This document shows positions 7,597-15,331 of a DNA stretch of 64,000 nucleotides, in pieces (position 1 is the stretch's first letter; the number at the start of each line of letters is the position of its first letter). The position numbers and the translations under genes are program-made. The stretch is from Anaerolineales bacterium UBA6055 (GTDB lineage Bacteria > Chloroflexota > Anaerolineae > Aggregatilineales > Phototrophicaceae): positions 47,700 through 111,699 of the forward strand of contig DIYL01000053.1 in NCBI GenBank assembly GCA_002428985.1, read 5' to 3'. Below the pieces are notes generated by a model. The model made no database searches and was not told the origin of the DNA. It saw nothing but the letters and a program-made list of their open reading frames with translations.

Positions 7597-10317
7597 ATGT
7601 CGGATGTGTTTATTTCATATTCACGTAAAGACGGGCAATTTGTCCAGCAACTTAACACAGCACTCGTTGAAGAAAACCGTGTTGTGTGGGTTGATTGGCA
7701 AGGCATTCCTGCTGGCGAAGACTGGTGGGTGGAAATCATACATGGCATCGAAAATGCCGAGACATTTGTTACTGTCATCAGTAGCAACTGGTTAACAAGT
7801 GAAATTTGTCATCAAGAGCTCGAACATGCCCTACACAACAACAAACGAGTCATTCCGCTTATTCATCAACAAGTTGATGGAGATATTGAAAAGCGTGTTA
7901 AAGGCGATTGGATGGATAAGCCCTATGAGCAATTGGCACGCTCGAACTGGGACCAAATCCGCCAATTAAATTGGATATTTGTAGATTCCGACGATTCATT
8001 TAAAACAGGGTTCACCAGATTACTCGCTGCAATTGACGAAGATCAACCTCATCTTAAAGCCCATACACGTTATCAACGACGTGCACTTGAATGGAAACGC
8101 AGTAATGAAAATCCAAGTTTTCTACTACTCGGTGATGACCTAATTTTTGCCGAAAAGTGGCTAGAAACTGCCAAACAAGAAGACAAAACACCCCACCCTA
8201 CAGATCTACACCAACATTATATTGAAAGTAGTCGACGATTAGAGGATGCAGAACAGCAAAGAGAGCGATCGCGTGAACAGCGGGTAAAACAACTTCGATT
8301 AGCATCGGTTGTGCTTGCTATAATTGGGGGGATTGCTATTATTGCCACACTCGTTGCAATTCCAACAAGTATTAATGCTCAAAATAGTAATGCTACATCG
8401 ATCGCGCAAATATCGACTGCATCAAATATCCTCGTGACATCAACATCGGTTGCAGAACAAGTGGCAACAGGCAATGCTAATTTAGCTAACGCAGTTGAAG
8501 CCCAAGAAGATACTTTATCACAAGTAACCAGTATTGCCCAACAAGTCGAAACGAGCGACGCAAATCTTGCAGATGCACAAGAACAGGTTGCAATCGCTGG
8601 AGAGACACTCACACCAATTGCCCCAACATTAACATCAGTTGCTGGCGATTTATCGGTCGCATTAGATTCTCAAGCACAAGCCGTTGCTGAGGTTACCATA
8701 ATAGCCGAGCAAGTCGCTACGAGTGATGCAAATCTTATAGATGCCCAAGAGCAGATTGTTGTTGCAGGTGAAACACTTACACCAATTGCGCCTACTCTAA
8801 CGGCTGTCGCCACAGCATTATCAGGTGCAATTGATGCCCAAGATGATGCAATAGCAGAGGTGACCGCTATAGCAGAACAAGTCATTATTGCAGGCGAAAC
8901 ACTTACACCTGTTCCACCAACGCTAACTGCCGTTGCACAAGTCGTCCAAAAAACCCAAAACGAGCTTGATATTTCGAATCAGTCAGCACAAGCTTTACAA
9001 AGGGTGCGAAGTGGTTTTGTAGGGGAAGCCCTCATTATTATGAACAATCTTGTACAAAAATATCCTAATGAAGTGAACGCCTATCTTGAGCGAGCTTATA
9101 TATACCGTCAAATAGGTCAAAGTGAAAATGCGTACGCCGACTACACAACAGCGATTGAGTTAGTACCAGACCGTGCTGAAACATATAATGTGCGTTCATT
9201 TGTCCTTAGAGATCTCGGACAGGTAGACGAAGCCGAAAATGACCTAAATAAGGCGATTGATCTCGAACCTGATTCTGCTCATTACTATACTAATCGAAGC
9301 AGTTTTTACTCCACTTTAGGTAACTACGAGCTTGCTCTGATAGACATTAATTATGCGATTACGTTAAGCCCTGAAAACGACAATAACTTTGTGACGCGTG
9401 CCGGTATCTACAGTAATTTAGAGCGTGTAGATGATGCATTTGTGGACTATACAACAGCGATCGAATTAAATCCAAACAATACAAACGCCTACAACAGTCG
9501 CGCCAATATTTATTCTCATCGCGCAGAGTATGATCTTGCACTTGCTGACCTCAATCGTGCGATCGAGCTCGAACCACAACAAGCAAACTACTATAACAAT
9601 CGATCATTTGTCTATCAAAATCTTGGCGATTTGGACAGTGCACTAGCGGATTTAAATCGTGCCATGGAGTTAGAATCTCCGCCCAACACATCACAATTTC
9701 TGGCACGTGGATTGCTCTACCTTAATTTGGAACAACCTGAAAGTGCAATCACTGACTTTACTCGTTATATTGAAATGAATCCTGAAGATCCCGGTGGATA
9801 CGATTTACGTGGTGTGGCATATACCGATGCAGGACTTTATGACTTGGCACTAGCGGACTATGATTACATCATGAACGAACTCACAGCAGAAGGGCTTATG
9901 AATGTCACAGCAGTCATCAATCAGGGGTGGGCATATTTCAAACTGGGGGACCTTGAACGTGCTCTCGAAAATAATAACCGCGTACTGAGTGCTATACCTG
10001 ATGAAGTGTTTGCACTTGGCAATCGTGGATTAATATATCTGGTGCAAGGACAACTAGAGTCAGCATTTGCCGATTATCAAATGATGGTTGATATTCAACT
10101 CAACAATCCACCCTATCCCGACACCAACATCATAGACCTTGCTACAACGGACATTAGCAATGTCATCACAGAAAATCCAGATGTGGGCACATATTATATG
10201 ATACGGGGTTACCTACACTATATGAACGGGGAACAAATCCGAGCGAATGAAGATTGGACACAAGCATCTTCGCTTGGTGCACAATTTTTGCCCGAAATTG
10301 ACAAGTTACGTCAGTAG
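7597..10317 (+). CDS. TIR domain + transmembrane helix + repeat linker + TPR protein
   Basis: 906 residues. Residues 1-130 are a TIR domain: VFISYSRKD at the start, VWVDWQGIPAGEDWW, and WLTSEICHQELE, the segment that carries the catalytic Glu in NAD-cleaving TIRs. A single membrane helix lies at about 233-255 (SVVLAIIGGIAIIATLVAI). Then comes an Ala/Thr-rich linker (about 265-465) built of near-repeats such as AGETLTPIAPTLTAVA and VATSDANL-DAQEQ, followed by about ten TPR units to the end (YTTAIELVPDRAETYNVR pattern). The TIR domain should face the cytoplasm and the TPRs the cell surface. I start at MSDVF, with AGGT 6 bases ahead, rather than at the GTG at 7579. This architecture is common in Chloroflexota; its role (signalling or defence) is unproven. 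Confidence 0.85.
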   Translation: MSDVFISYSRKDGQFVQQLNTALVEENRVVWVDWQGIPAGEDWWVEIIHGIENAETFVTVISSNWLTSEICHQELEHALHNNKRVIPLIHQQVDGDIEKRVKGDWMDKPYEQLARSNWDQIRQLNWIFVDSDDSFKTGFTRLLAAIDEDQPHLKAHTRYQRRALEWKRSNENPSFLLLGDDLIFAEKWLETAKQEDKTPHPTDLHQHYIESSRRLEDAEQQRERSREQRVKQLRLASVVLAIIGGIAIIATLVAIPTSINAQNSNATSIAQISTASNILVTSTSVAEQVATGNANLANAVEAQEDTLSQVTSIAQQVETSDANLADAQEQVAIAGETLTPIAPTLTSVAGDLSVALDSQAQAVAEVTIIAEQVATSDANLIDAQEQIVVAGETLTPIAPTLTAVATALSGAIDAQDDAIAEVTAIAEQVIIAGETLTPVPPTLTAVAQVVQKTQNELDISNQSAQALQRVRSGFVGEALIIMNNLVQKYPNEVNAYLERAYIYRQIGQSENAYADYTTAIELVPDRAETYNVRSFVLRDLGQVDEAENDLNKAIDLEPDSAHYYTNRSSFYSTLGNYELALIDINYAITLSPENDNNFVTRAGIYSNLERVDDAFVDYTTAIELNPNNTNAYNSRANIYSHRAEYDLALADLNRAIELEPQQANYYNNRSFVYQNLGDLDSALADLNRAMELESPPNTSQFLARGLLYLNLEQPESAITDFTRYIEMNPEDPGGYDLRGVAYTDAGLYDLALADYDYIMNELTAEGLMNVTAVINQGWAYFKLGDLERALENNNRVLSAIPDEVFALGNRGLIYLVQGQLESAFADYQMMVDIQLNNPPYPDTNIIDLATTDISNVITENPDVGTYYMIRGYLHYMNGEQIRANEDWTQASSLGAQFLPEIDKLRQ
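8580..8945 (+). repeat. In-gene repeats coding GETLTPxxPTLTxVA
   Basis: The motif GETLTP-(I/V)-(A/P)-PTLT-(S/A)-VA occurs three times in the linker of the TIR-TPR protein (about 8600, 8770 and 8895), alternating with EQV(A/E)TSDANL-DAQEQ blocks. The DNA copies have diverged at third positions, so the repeats are old and selected at protein level. Confidence 0.75.
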
Positions 10318-10365
10318 ATATAAAAAGGACGTGGGTCGTCACACGCCCTGTACAGCTATATATGC

Positions 10366-10575
10366 TTAACTTTCTGCGGGTGGGTATTCGATCGCTTCAA
10401 GCGTTGTTGAGATTTTCTGCCATGATGCAGGATCATCCCATTCCACTGTAACCATACGGGTATCAACATCACCGTCGACTTTGGCTACCCCTTCAAGCTC
10501 CCCGAGTTCACCTTTGATGGCGGCGACACACCCTGCACACCCAATATTAGGCACTTCAAATGTTTTTGTTGTCAT
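10366..10575 (-). CDS. Heavy-metal-associated (HMA) domain protein, copper chaperone-like
   Basis: 69 residues, a single ferredoxin-like HMA domain. NIGCAGCVAAIKGEL contains the CxxC metal site, although the Met common before the first Cys (MxCxxC) is Ile-Gly here. VDGDVDTRMVTVEW matches the second and third strands. AGGAG lies 8 bases before the ATG. CopZ/MerP-like proteins carry Cu(I) or Hg(II) to P-type ATPases, but no ATPase is nearby; the gene sits 52 bases behind the acyl-CoA dehydrogenase on the same strand. Confidence 0.85.
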   Translation of the reverse strand: MTTKTFEVPNIGCAGCVAAIKGELGELEGVAKVDGDVDTRMVTVEWDDPASWQKISTTLEAIEYPPAES

Positions 10576-10627
10576 TAAAATTTCTCCTTCTTAATCTGAT
10601 AATTTGACCTATCCAGGAAGTCAAATC

Positions 10628-11845
10628 TTACATAAAGGCTTGGATACCGGTCTGTGCACGACCAAGAATCAATGCGTGGATGTCGCTGGTACCTTCATAT
10701 GTATTGACGGCTTCAAGGTTCATGACATGGCGGATCACATGGAATTCATCCGATATACCGTTACCCCCGTGCATATCACGCGACATACGCGCAATATCCA
10801 ACGCTTTGCCACATGAATTACGTTTGACTAACGAGATCATTTCTGGTGTCACTTTGTCTTCATCCATCAACCGTCCAACGCGTAAAGCACCTTGCAAGCC
10901 TAATGAAATATCAGTCATCATGTTGGCTAGCTTAAATTGAATAAGTTGCGTTGCAGCTAATGGACGACCAAATTGTTCACGATCGAGGGTATATTGACGG
11001 GCTGCGTGCCAACAAAATTCCGCAGCACCAAGTGTTCCCCATGCGATACCATAACGCGCTTTATTTAAACATCCAAATGGACCTTTTAGCCCGCGCACAT
11101 TCGGCATAAAGTTTTCATCAGGGACAAATACTTCATCCATCACAATTTCACCAGTGATGCTCGCACGCAGGCTAAATTTGCCGTCAATCTTTGGGGCTGA
11201 TAATCCTCCCATGCCTTTATCAAGGATAAATCCACGAATATCACCATCGCTAGTATCCTCATGCCCATAAGCTTTCGCCCAAACAATAAATACATCTGCA
11301 ATTGGTGAATTGGTGATCCACATCTTTGTACCGTGTAGTGTCCAACCACCATCGACCTTGGTTGCACGAGTTTCCATACCACCGGGATCACTACCATGAT
11401 CTGGTTCTGTCAGACCAAAACAACCCACCCATTCGCCTGTTGCCAATTTAGGTAGATATTTATTGCGTTGTTCTTCCGTCCCATATGTATAAATTGGATG
11501 CATGACAAGTGAGCTCTGAACACTCATCGCACTACGATAGCCACTATCAACGCGTTCAACTTCACGCGCAATCAGACCATAAGAGACATAATTGAGACCT
11601 GACCCGCCATATTCTTCAGGAATGGTTGAGCCGAGCATACCCATCTGCCCCATCTCATTCATAATCTCGCGATCAAATGTCTCGTTACGATTGCCTTCTA
11701 GAACGCGTGACATCAGTTTATCTTGGCAATAATCATTCGCCGCATCACGCACCATACGCTCTTCGTCATCGAGCTGATCATTCAGCAAAAATGGATCATC
11801 CCATTGAAATGTAGGTTTCGCTTGTTTTATTGTTGCTTGAGTCAT
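10628..11845 (-). CDS. Acyl-CoA dehydrogenase, glutaryl-CoA dehydrogenase type
   Basis: 405 residues, full length for the family. Features seen: TIPEEYGGSGLNYVSYGLIAREVER, CFGLTEPDHGSDPGGMETRA (FAD/substrate loop), WITNSPIADVFIVWA, and the C-terminal NTYEGTSDIHALILGRAQTG with the catalytic-base Glu in YEGT and the FAD-binding end. The spacing and the R-x-x-x-S-V-Q-S-S motif (YRSAMSVQSSLVMHPI) match glutaryl-CoA dehydrogenase, which oxidises and decarboxylates glutaryl-CoA to crotonyl-CoA in lysine and aromatic breakdown. The substrate is inferred from resemblance only, since no partner genes are adjacent. It is cytoplasmic and FAD-dependent. Confidence 0.88.
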   Translation of the reverse strand: MTQATIKQAKPTFQWDDPFLLNDQLDDEERMVRDAANDYCQDKLMSRVLEGNRNETFDREIMNEMGQMGMLGSTIPEEYGGSGLNYVSYGLIAREVERVDSGYRSAMSVQSSLVMHPIYTYGTEEQRNKYLPKLATGEWVGCFGLTEPDHGSDPGGMETRATKVDGGWTLHGTKMWITNSPIADVFIVWAKAYGHEDTSDGDIRGFILDKGMGGLSAPKIDGKFSLRASITGEIVMDEVFVPDENFMPNVRGLKGPFGCLNKARYGIAWGTLGAAEFCWHAARQYTLDREQFGRPLAATQLIQFKLANMMTDISLGLQGALRVGRLMDEDKVTPEMISLVKRNSCGKALDIARMSRDMHGGNGISDEFHVIRHVMNLEAVNTYEGTSDIHALILGRAQTGIQAFM

Positions 11846-12023
11846 ATGTTCCTCGTTACAGTTTATCTAACATCATTTGCCCTATGATACAAAGTCCACA
11901 ACACAAAAGAAACGTAGAATTATGTCCGAGCTATCAACAGACCTCACGATACACTATCACAAACTTGATCAGCCTTATCTTTGTGAAATCTAGCAAATGG
12001 CAAAGTCTATCCAATTTGCACAA

Positions 12024-13145
12024 TTAGGCAGGCTCTGGCATTGTCTCATGAATAGTTTTTTCTTGTTCGTAAGACATCAATTCTTGTTCAAAATTTTCGT
12101 CAAATAAACGGTTACGGAAGATAATCGCAACTGCTAAACCAACCAATACACGAAACCATTTATGGAAGAATCCTTGAATAATCGCCGCTGATGTTGCCAC
12201 AGCCAGTGTCATTAACGGGTTTACCGCTCCAATAATACCTGTCAGCATAACTGTATTTGAGGCTTCGGCAATACCAGCACCATTTGGCACAAAACTCAAA
12301 GCAGCAATTGCCGATGTTACGCCAAGGATAAATGTCGTCTGTAAGAAAAGTTGCCATGATAGATCAAAGCCAAGCCCCATCAGAACAACCACGAAACCGA
12401 GTGAGCTTGATGCATAAATTCCTACACCAACGATACTCATTGGGATAACATGCTTCAACTTGAAGATTTCACGACTACTTTCATAAAATGTTACTAAGGG
12501 TTCGTGAATACGATTAATGATAGGCAATCGCTTGATGAGATTGAGGAAGAAATAGGCAAGGGGTTGAATTTGCACGACAATCAGCCCCGCAATTATGACT
12601 GCCGATGATCCAAAAATGATCACCCGACTGGCAGCATCATAATCACCAAGAAAAAGTGAATCCCCCGCAAGCAATAATGTTAACGCCATAATCGCGATCA
12701 CAGCGATCCCATCAACAATGCGTTCAGCAATGACAACTGGCATACCACTAGCAATTGGAATCCCAGTCTTCGCTTTGAGAAAAACAGCCTTCAGTAATTC
12801 AGCCGCTTTGCCGGGACTCACGACCATTGTAAAACCGGACACATGAATCACTGCACTATCAAACACACTAATTTTGCCATGTGCACCAATCACACCGATT
12901 AGGTAATGCCACTCGACAAATCGGAAAAACATCACCAACACCTGACACAACATCACCGGTATCAGATAAAGCACAGGGAAATTTTGGAGTGTCTCTAATA
13001 CCCCTTCCGAGTCTGATAATTGTCCCTGATTATCAAGGAGAAGCAGAAGAACTATATACACACCGAGAATCATAATCAGTCCGAGGAAAATCTGATTACG
13101 ATATTTACGCCATACACTGACTTGTTGCTGTGAGGTATTTGTCAT
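12024..13145 (-). CDS. YbhN/UPF0104-family integral membrane protein
   Basis: 373 residues with about eight hydrophobic helices and few polar loops. The pattern VIHVSGFTMVVSPGKAAELLKAVFLKAKTGIPIASGMPVVIAERIVD is the hallmark of the UPF0104/lysylphosphatidylglycerol-synthase-TM family (conserved PGKxGE-like motif and the ER-hydrophobic block). Members include the flippase part of MprF and YbhN proteins, tentatively lipid or polyprenol-linked transport. There is no cytosolic synthase domain, so it is a stand-alone membrane module. It ends in a charged tail (FEQELMSYEQEKT). The Shine-Dalgarno is weak. Confidence 0.8.
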   Translation of the reverse strand: MTNTSQQQVSVWRKYRNQIFLGLIMILGVYIVLLLLLDNQGQLSDSEGVLETLQNFPVLYLIPVMLCQVLVMFFRFVEWHYLIGVIGAHGKISVFDSAVIHVSGFTMVVSPGKAAELLKAVFLKAKTGIPIASGMPVVIAERIVDGIAVIAIMALTLLLAGDSLFLGDYDAASRVIIFGSSAVIIAGLIVVQIQPLAYFFLNLIKRLPIINRIHEPLVTFYESSREIFKLKHVIPMSIVGVGIYASSSLGFVVVLMGLGFDLSWQLFLQTTFILGVTSAIAALSFVPNGAGIAEASNTVMLTGIIGAVNPLMTLAVATSAAIIQGFFHKWFRVLVGLAVAIIFRNRLFDENFEQELMSYEQEKTIHETMPEPA

Positions 13146-13491
13146 TTTGTATCCAAATATAAGCGAATTTATACTCGTATTTTATCATCGAGCAATAATT
13201 TTTAGATATTGTAACGTGAAATGCAGATTATGTTTTTTATACCGATACAGATTACCAACACTATTAGTTATAGTTAATTTAATCTGAGTTTTACTTAACG
13301 GTTCAATCAAAACACGTGACGTATAGGAGATATTGACATATAAGTCTACTGGTTAGTTGTAGATAATTGAGAAAGACAATCACATTGTTTTATCAATAAC
13401 AAATCTCCACAACAAAAAACAACTATAATTTGAAAGCCAATGATCACTTTAACAATTGTTCCTCTTATCCAAAGCTGACGTTAACGTAAAA

Positions 13492-13507
13492 ATATCATAT
13501 ATGATAT
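13492..13507. promoter_or_regulatory. 16-bp perfect palindrome, operator candidate
   Basis: ATATCATA/TATGATAT, a perfect palindrome 14 bases upstream of the -35 box of the next promoter. AT-rich sequence makes chance palindromes likelier, but the position suits a regulator site. Confidence 0.4.
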
Positions 13508-13520
13508 ATGGCATACTGGC

Positions 13521-13549
13521 TTGATAGTAAAATACCACTAAGCTATAAT
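13521..13549 (+). promoter_or_regulatory. Sigma-70-type promoter
   Basis: TTGATA, 17-base spacer, perfect TATAAT; 53 bases upstream of the start codon of the HTTM-like gene. Confidence 0.7.
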
Positions 13550-13602
13550 GCTGACTGCAAGAGGCCTTTGATCAAATCCAGTGAATAAATTATGAGTAAA
13601 TA

Positions 13603-15099
13603 ATGAATCAATCAACTAGGCATAATCCTAATTCGTTTGTTGAAACATTTAAAGATAATCTTTCGATCTACTCCGTATTTGCTTTCTTGTGGGCAATGAG
13701 TATGGTCTGGCATTATACGCGTAATCCAAACCTCTACAATTTGGATGAGCCACATCTGCTAGTTATATTGTCTGGTTTTGTAGTTATGCTACGTCCTCAC
13801 CGTGTTTGGGGGCTTCTTGTATTATCTTTCTCCCATATTCTCATAATCTTGATTACACCTCCATTTAATTCCAATCACTATACCTATCAATTATTTGTAA
13901 ATGTAGCTCTCTTCTCTAGCTATATTTATTTGATAATTAAAGAGCGTCGCTTAGTCATAACATCGAAAGAATGGTTTACAGTATTTAGACCCGTTGTCGC
14001 TCTGACTCTTATATTCCTGTATCTATTTGCTGTGTTACATAAGTTAAATGCAGGTTTCTTCTCAGAAGCTAGTTGGGCAATACGTCTATATGATAAAATG
14101 CTTAACGCTCAACATCTTGGCGTTCTGTTGGAATTCTTGCCACGCGATCAGACTTTTATAAATATCATTCCTCACCTTACATTGATCATTGAACTCCTTA
14201 TACCTGCAGGTTTCTTATTCAAACGTACACGTATTATTACGATTATTTTCGGTTTTTTATTTCATGTAACGTTGTCAATTCGTGAATTTGCCCCAGGTAC
14301 AGATTTTCCAACCGTCGTTGGTGCAGTGTATGTACTGTTCTATTACAACACAAGTAAAGACATTCTAGATAGACCGATCAATAAAATTTTGAATAGTCAA
14401 TTATTTAGTATTATGTACAAATTTGTTCTGCCATTCCTCTTACTATGCATTATTTTTATCCCCAGTATAGTTGAGGCTTTGCGTCTAAGCCATCATACTG
14501 AAAATACTTTAGAGTCTTTCACAGATGCAGATGTTAAGGCAGTTCACTGGTCAATCTATATCATAATTTATGTAACTATTGCTGTGTTTGTCTTATTCAA
14601 AACGAGACTACGTATACCGAAATCAGAAGAATTTAATATTCTTCGTAACCATCCATTGAGCTTGGCATGGCTACCTTTATTATTTGTGTTTGTTTCATTA
14701 TCTCCATACTTAGGTTTACGTACAGCAAATTCTTTCGCGATGTACAGTAATCTCAAAGTAGAGGGTAATTACACAAATCATTTTTTTATCCCGGTAGAGA
14801 CCCAAGTTTTTGATTATTTAAAGCAAGTTTGTGTGATAGAGACATCTTCTGAAAATATTCCTATTACAAATGAAACAGGTAAGGTCTTGCCATATTATGA
14901 GTTCCTTGAATTTACCCAAATGGCATACAATGCTGATAAATCAATCATTTATGAATTTGAAGGCGAGCGTGTTGAGTTGGAGCGTATAGATGACGCACCA
15001 GATCTTATTGCTCCATTTACACAATTAGAGCAATTTTACTTGCGATTCGCATCATCTAGGAATGCTGATTTAGATTATTGTGAGCATCTGAAAAAATAG
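13603..15099 (+). CDS. HTTM-like multi-pass membrane protein
   Basis: 498 residues with about nine or ten membrane helices and a soluble C-terminal tail of about 110 residues. The core from VLHKLNAGFF to FLFHVTLSIREFAPGTDFP (about residues 145-235) resembles the HTTM/vitamin-K-dependent gamma-carboxylase-like membrane domain, including LHKLN and the late LFHxxL helix. The segment YLGLRTANSFAMYSNLKVEGNYTNHFFIP (about 370-400) is also typical of bacterial members. Function in bacteria is largely unknown. The gene and its flanks are visibly more AT-rich than uvrA or gdh, which may indicate transfer. It is monocistronic with its own promoter. Confidence 0.65.
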   Translation: MNQSTRHNPNSFVETFKDNLSIYSVFAFLWAMSMVWHYTRNPNLYNLDEPHLLVILSGFVVMLRPHRVWGLLVLSFSHILIILITPPFNSNHYTYQLFVNVALFSSYIYLIIKERRLVITSKEWFTVFRPVVALTLIFLYLFAVLHKLNAGFFSEASWAIRLYDKMLNAQHLGVLLEFLPRDQTFINIIPHLTLIIELLIPAGFLFKRTRIITIIFGFLFHVTLSIREFAPGTDFPTVVGAVYVLFYYNTSKDILDRPINKILNSQLFSIMYKFVLPFLLLCIIFIPSIVEALRLSHHTENTLESFTDADVKAVHWSIYIIIYVTIAVFVLFKTRLRIPKSEEFNILRNHPLSLAWLPLLFVFVSLSPYLGLRTANSFAMYSNLKVEGNYTNHFFIPVETQVFDYLKQVCVIETSSENIPITNETGKVLPYYEFLEFTQMAYNADKSIIYEFEGERVELERIDDAPDLIAPFTQLEQFYLRFASSRNADLDYCEHLKK

Positions 15100-15265
15100 G
15101 CTAACGTCTCAAATCCAATATCATCAAATCATACATGTATTCATATCACCATATGTAGATATATAGTGTGGTTTCACCATATAAATCACTCGATATGTTC
15201 ATATGGTTCTCTATACTCATCAATTCAGGCATGAAATTTACTCTGATTCTAATATAGGTATGGCA

Positions 15266-15293
15266 TTGTTTAAGCTAGAGAATCTACTATAAT
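15266..15293 (+). promoter_or_regulatory. Promoter for uvrA
   Basis: TTGTTT, 16-base spacer, perfect TATAAT, 38 bases upstream of the uvrA ATG. No LexA-like palindrome is evident around it. Confidence 0.6.
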
Positions 15294-15331
15294 ATAGAAC
15301 AAATGTCCCGAACCTAACAAATGGATAGCAT

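Larger units (their letters stand above)
13146..13602. other. AT-rich 457-base intergenic stretch
   Basis: Between divergent genes. It holds no open frame of note. It contains a 10-bp palindrome ACGTTAACGT (13478-13487), a 16-bp perfect palindrome (13492-13507) and a good sigma-70 promoter (13521-13549) for the membrane-protein gene to the right. The left 300 bases are AT-rich and show nothing further that I can support. Confidence 0.6.

Noticed and set aside
8379..8885. Repeat block that could look like a CRISPR or tandem DNA repeat
   Set aside because: The repeats are in frame, vary at third positions and have no constant spacer length; they encode protein repeats.
7597..10317. TIR gene as part of a defence island
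   Set aside because: Neighbours are a propeller protein, a small conserved protein, an HMA protein and an acyl-CoA dehydrogenase; no nuclease, cyclase, restriction or phage genes are near.
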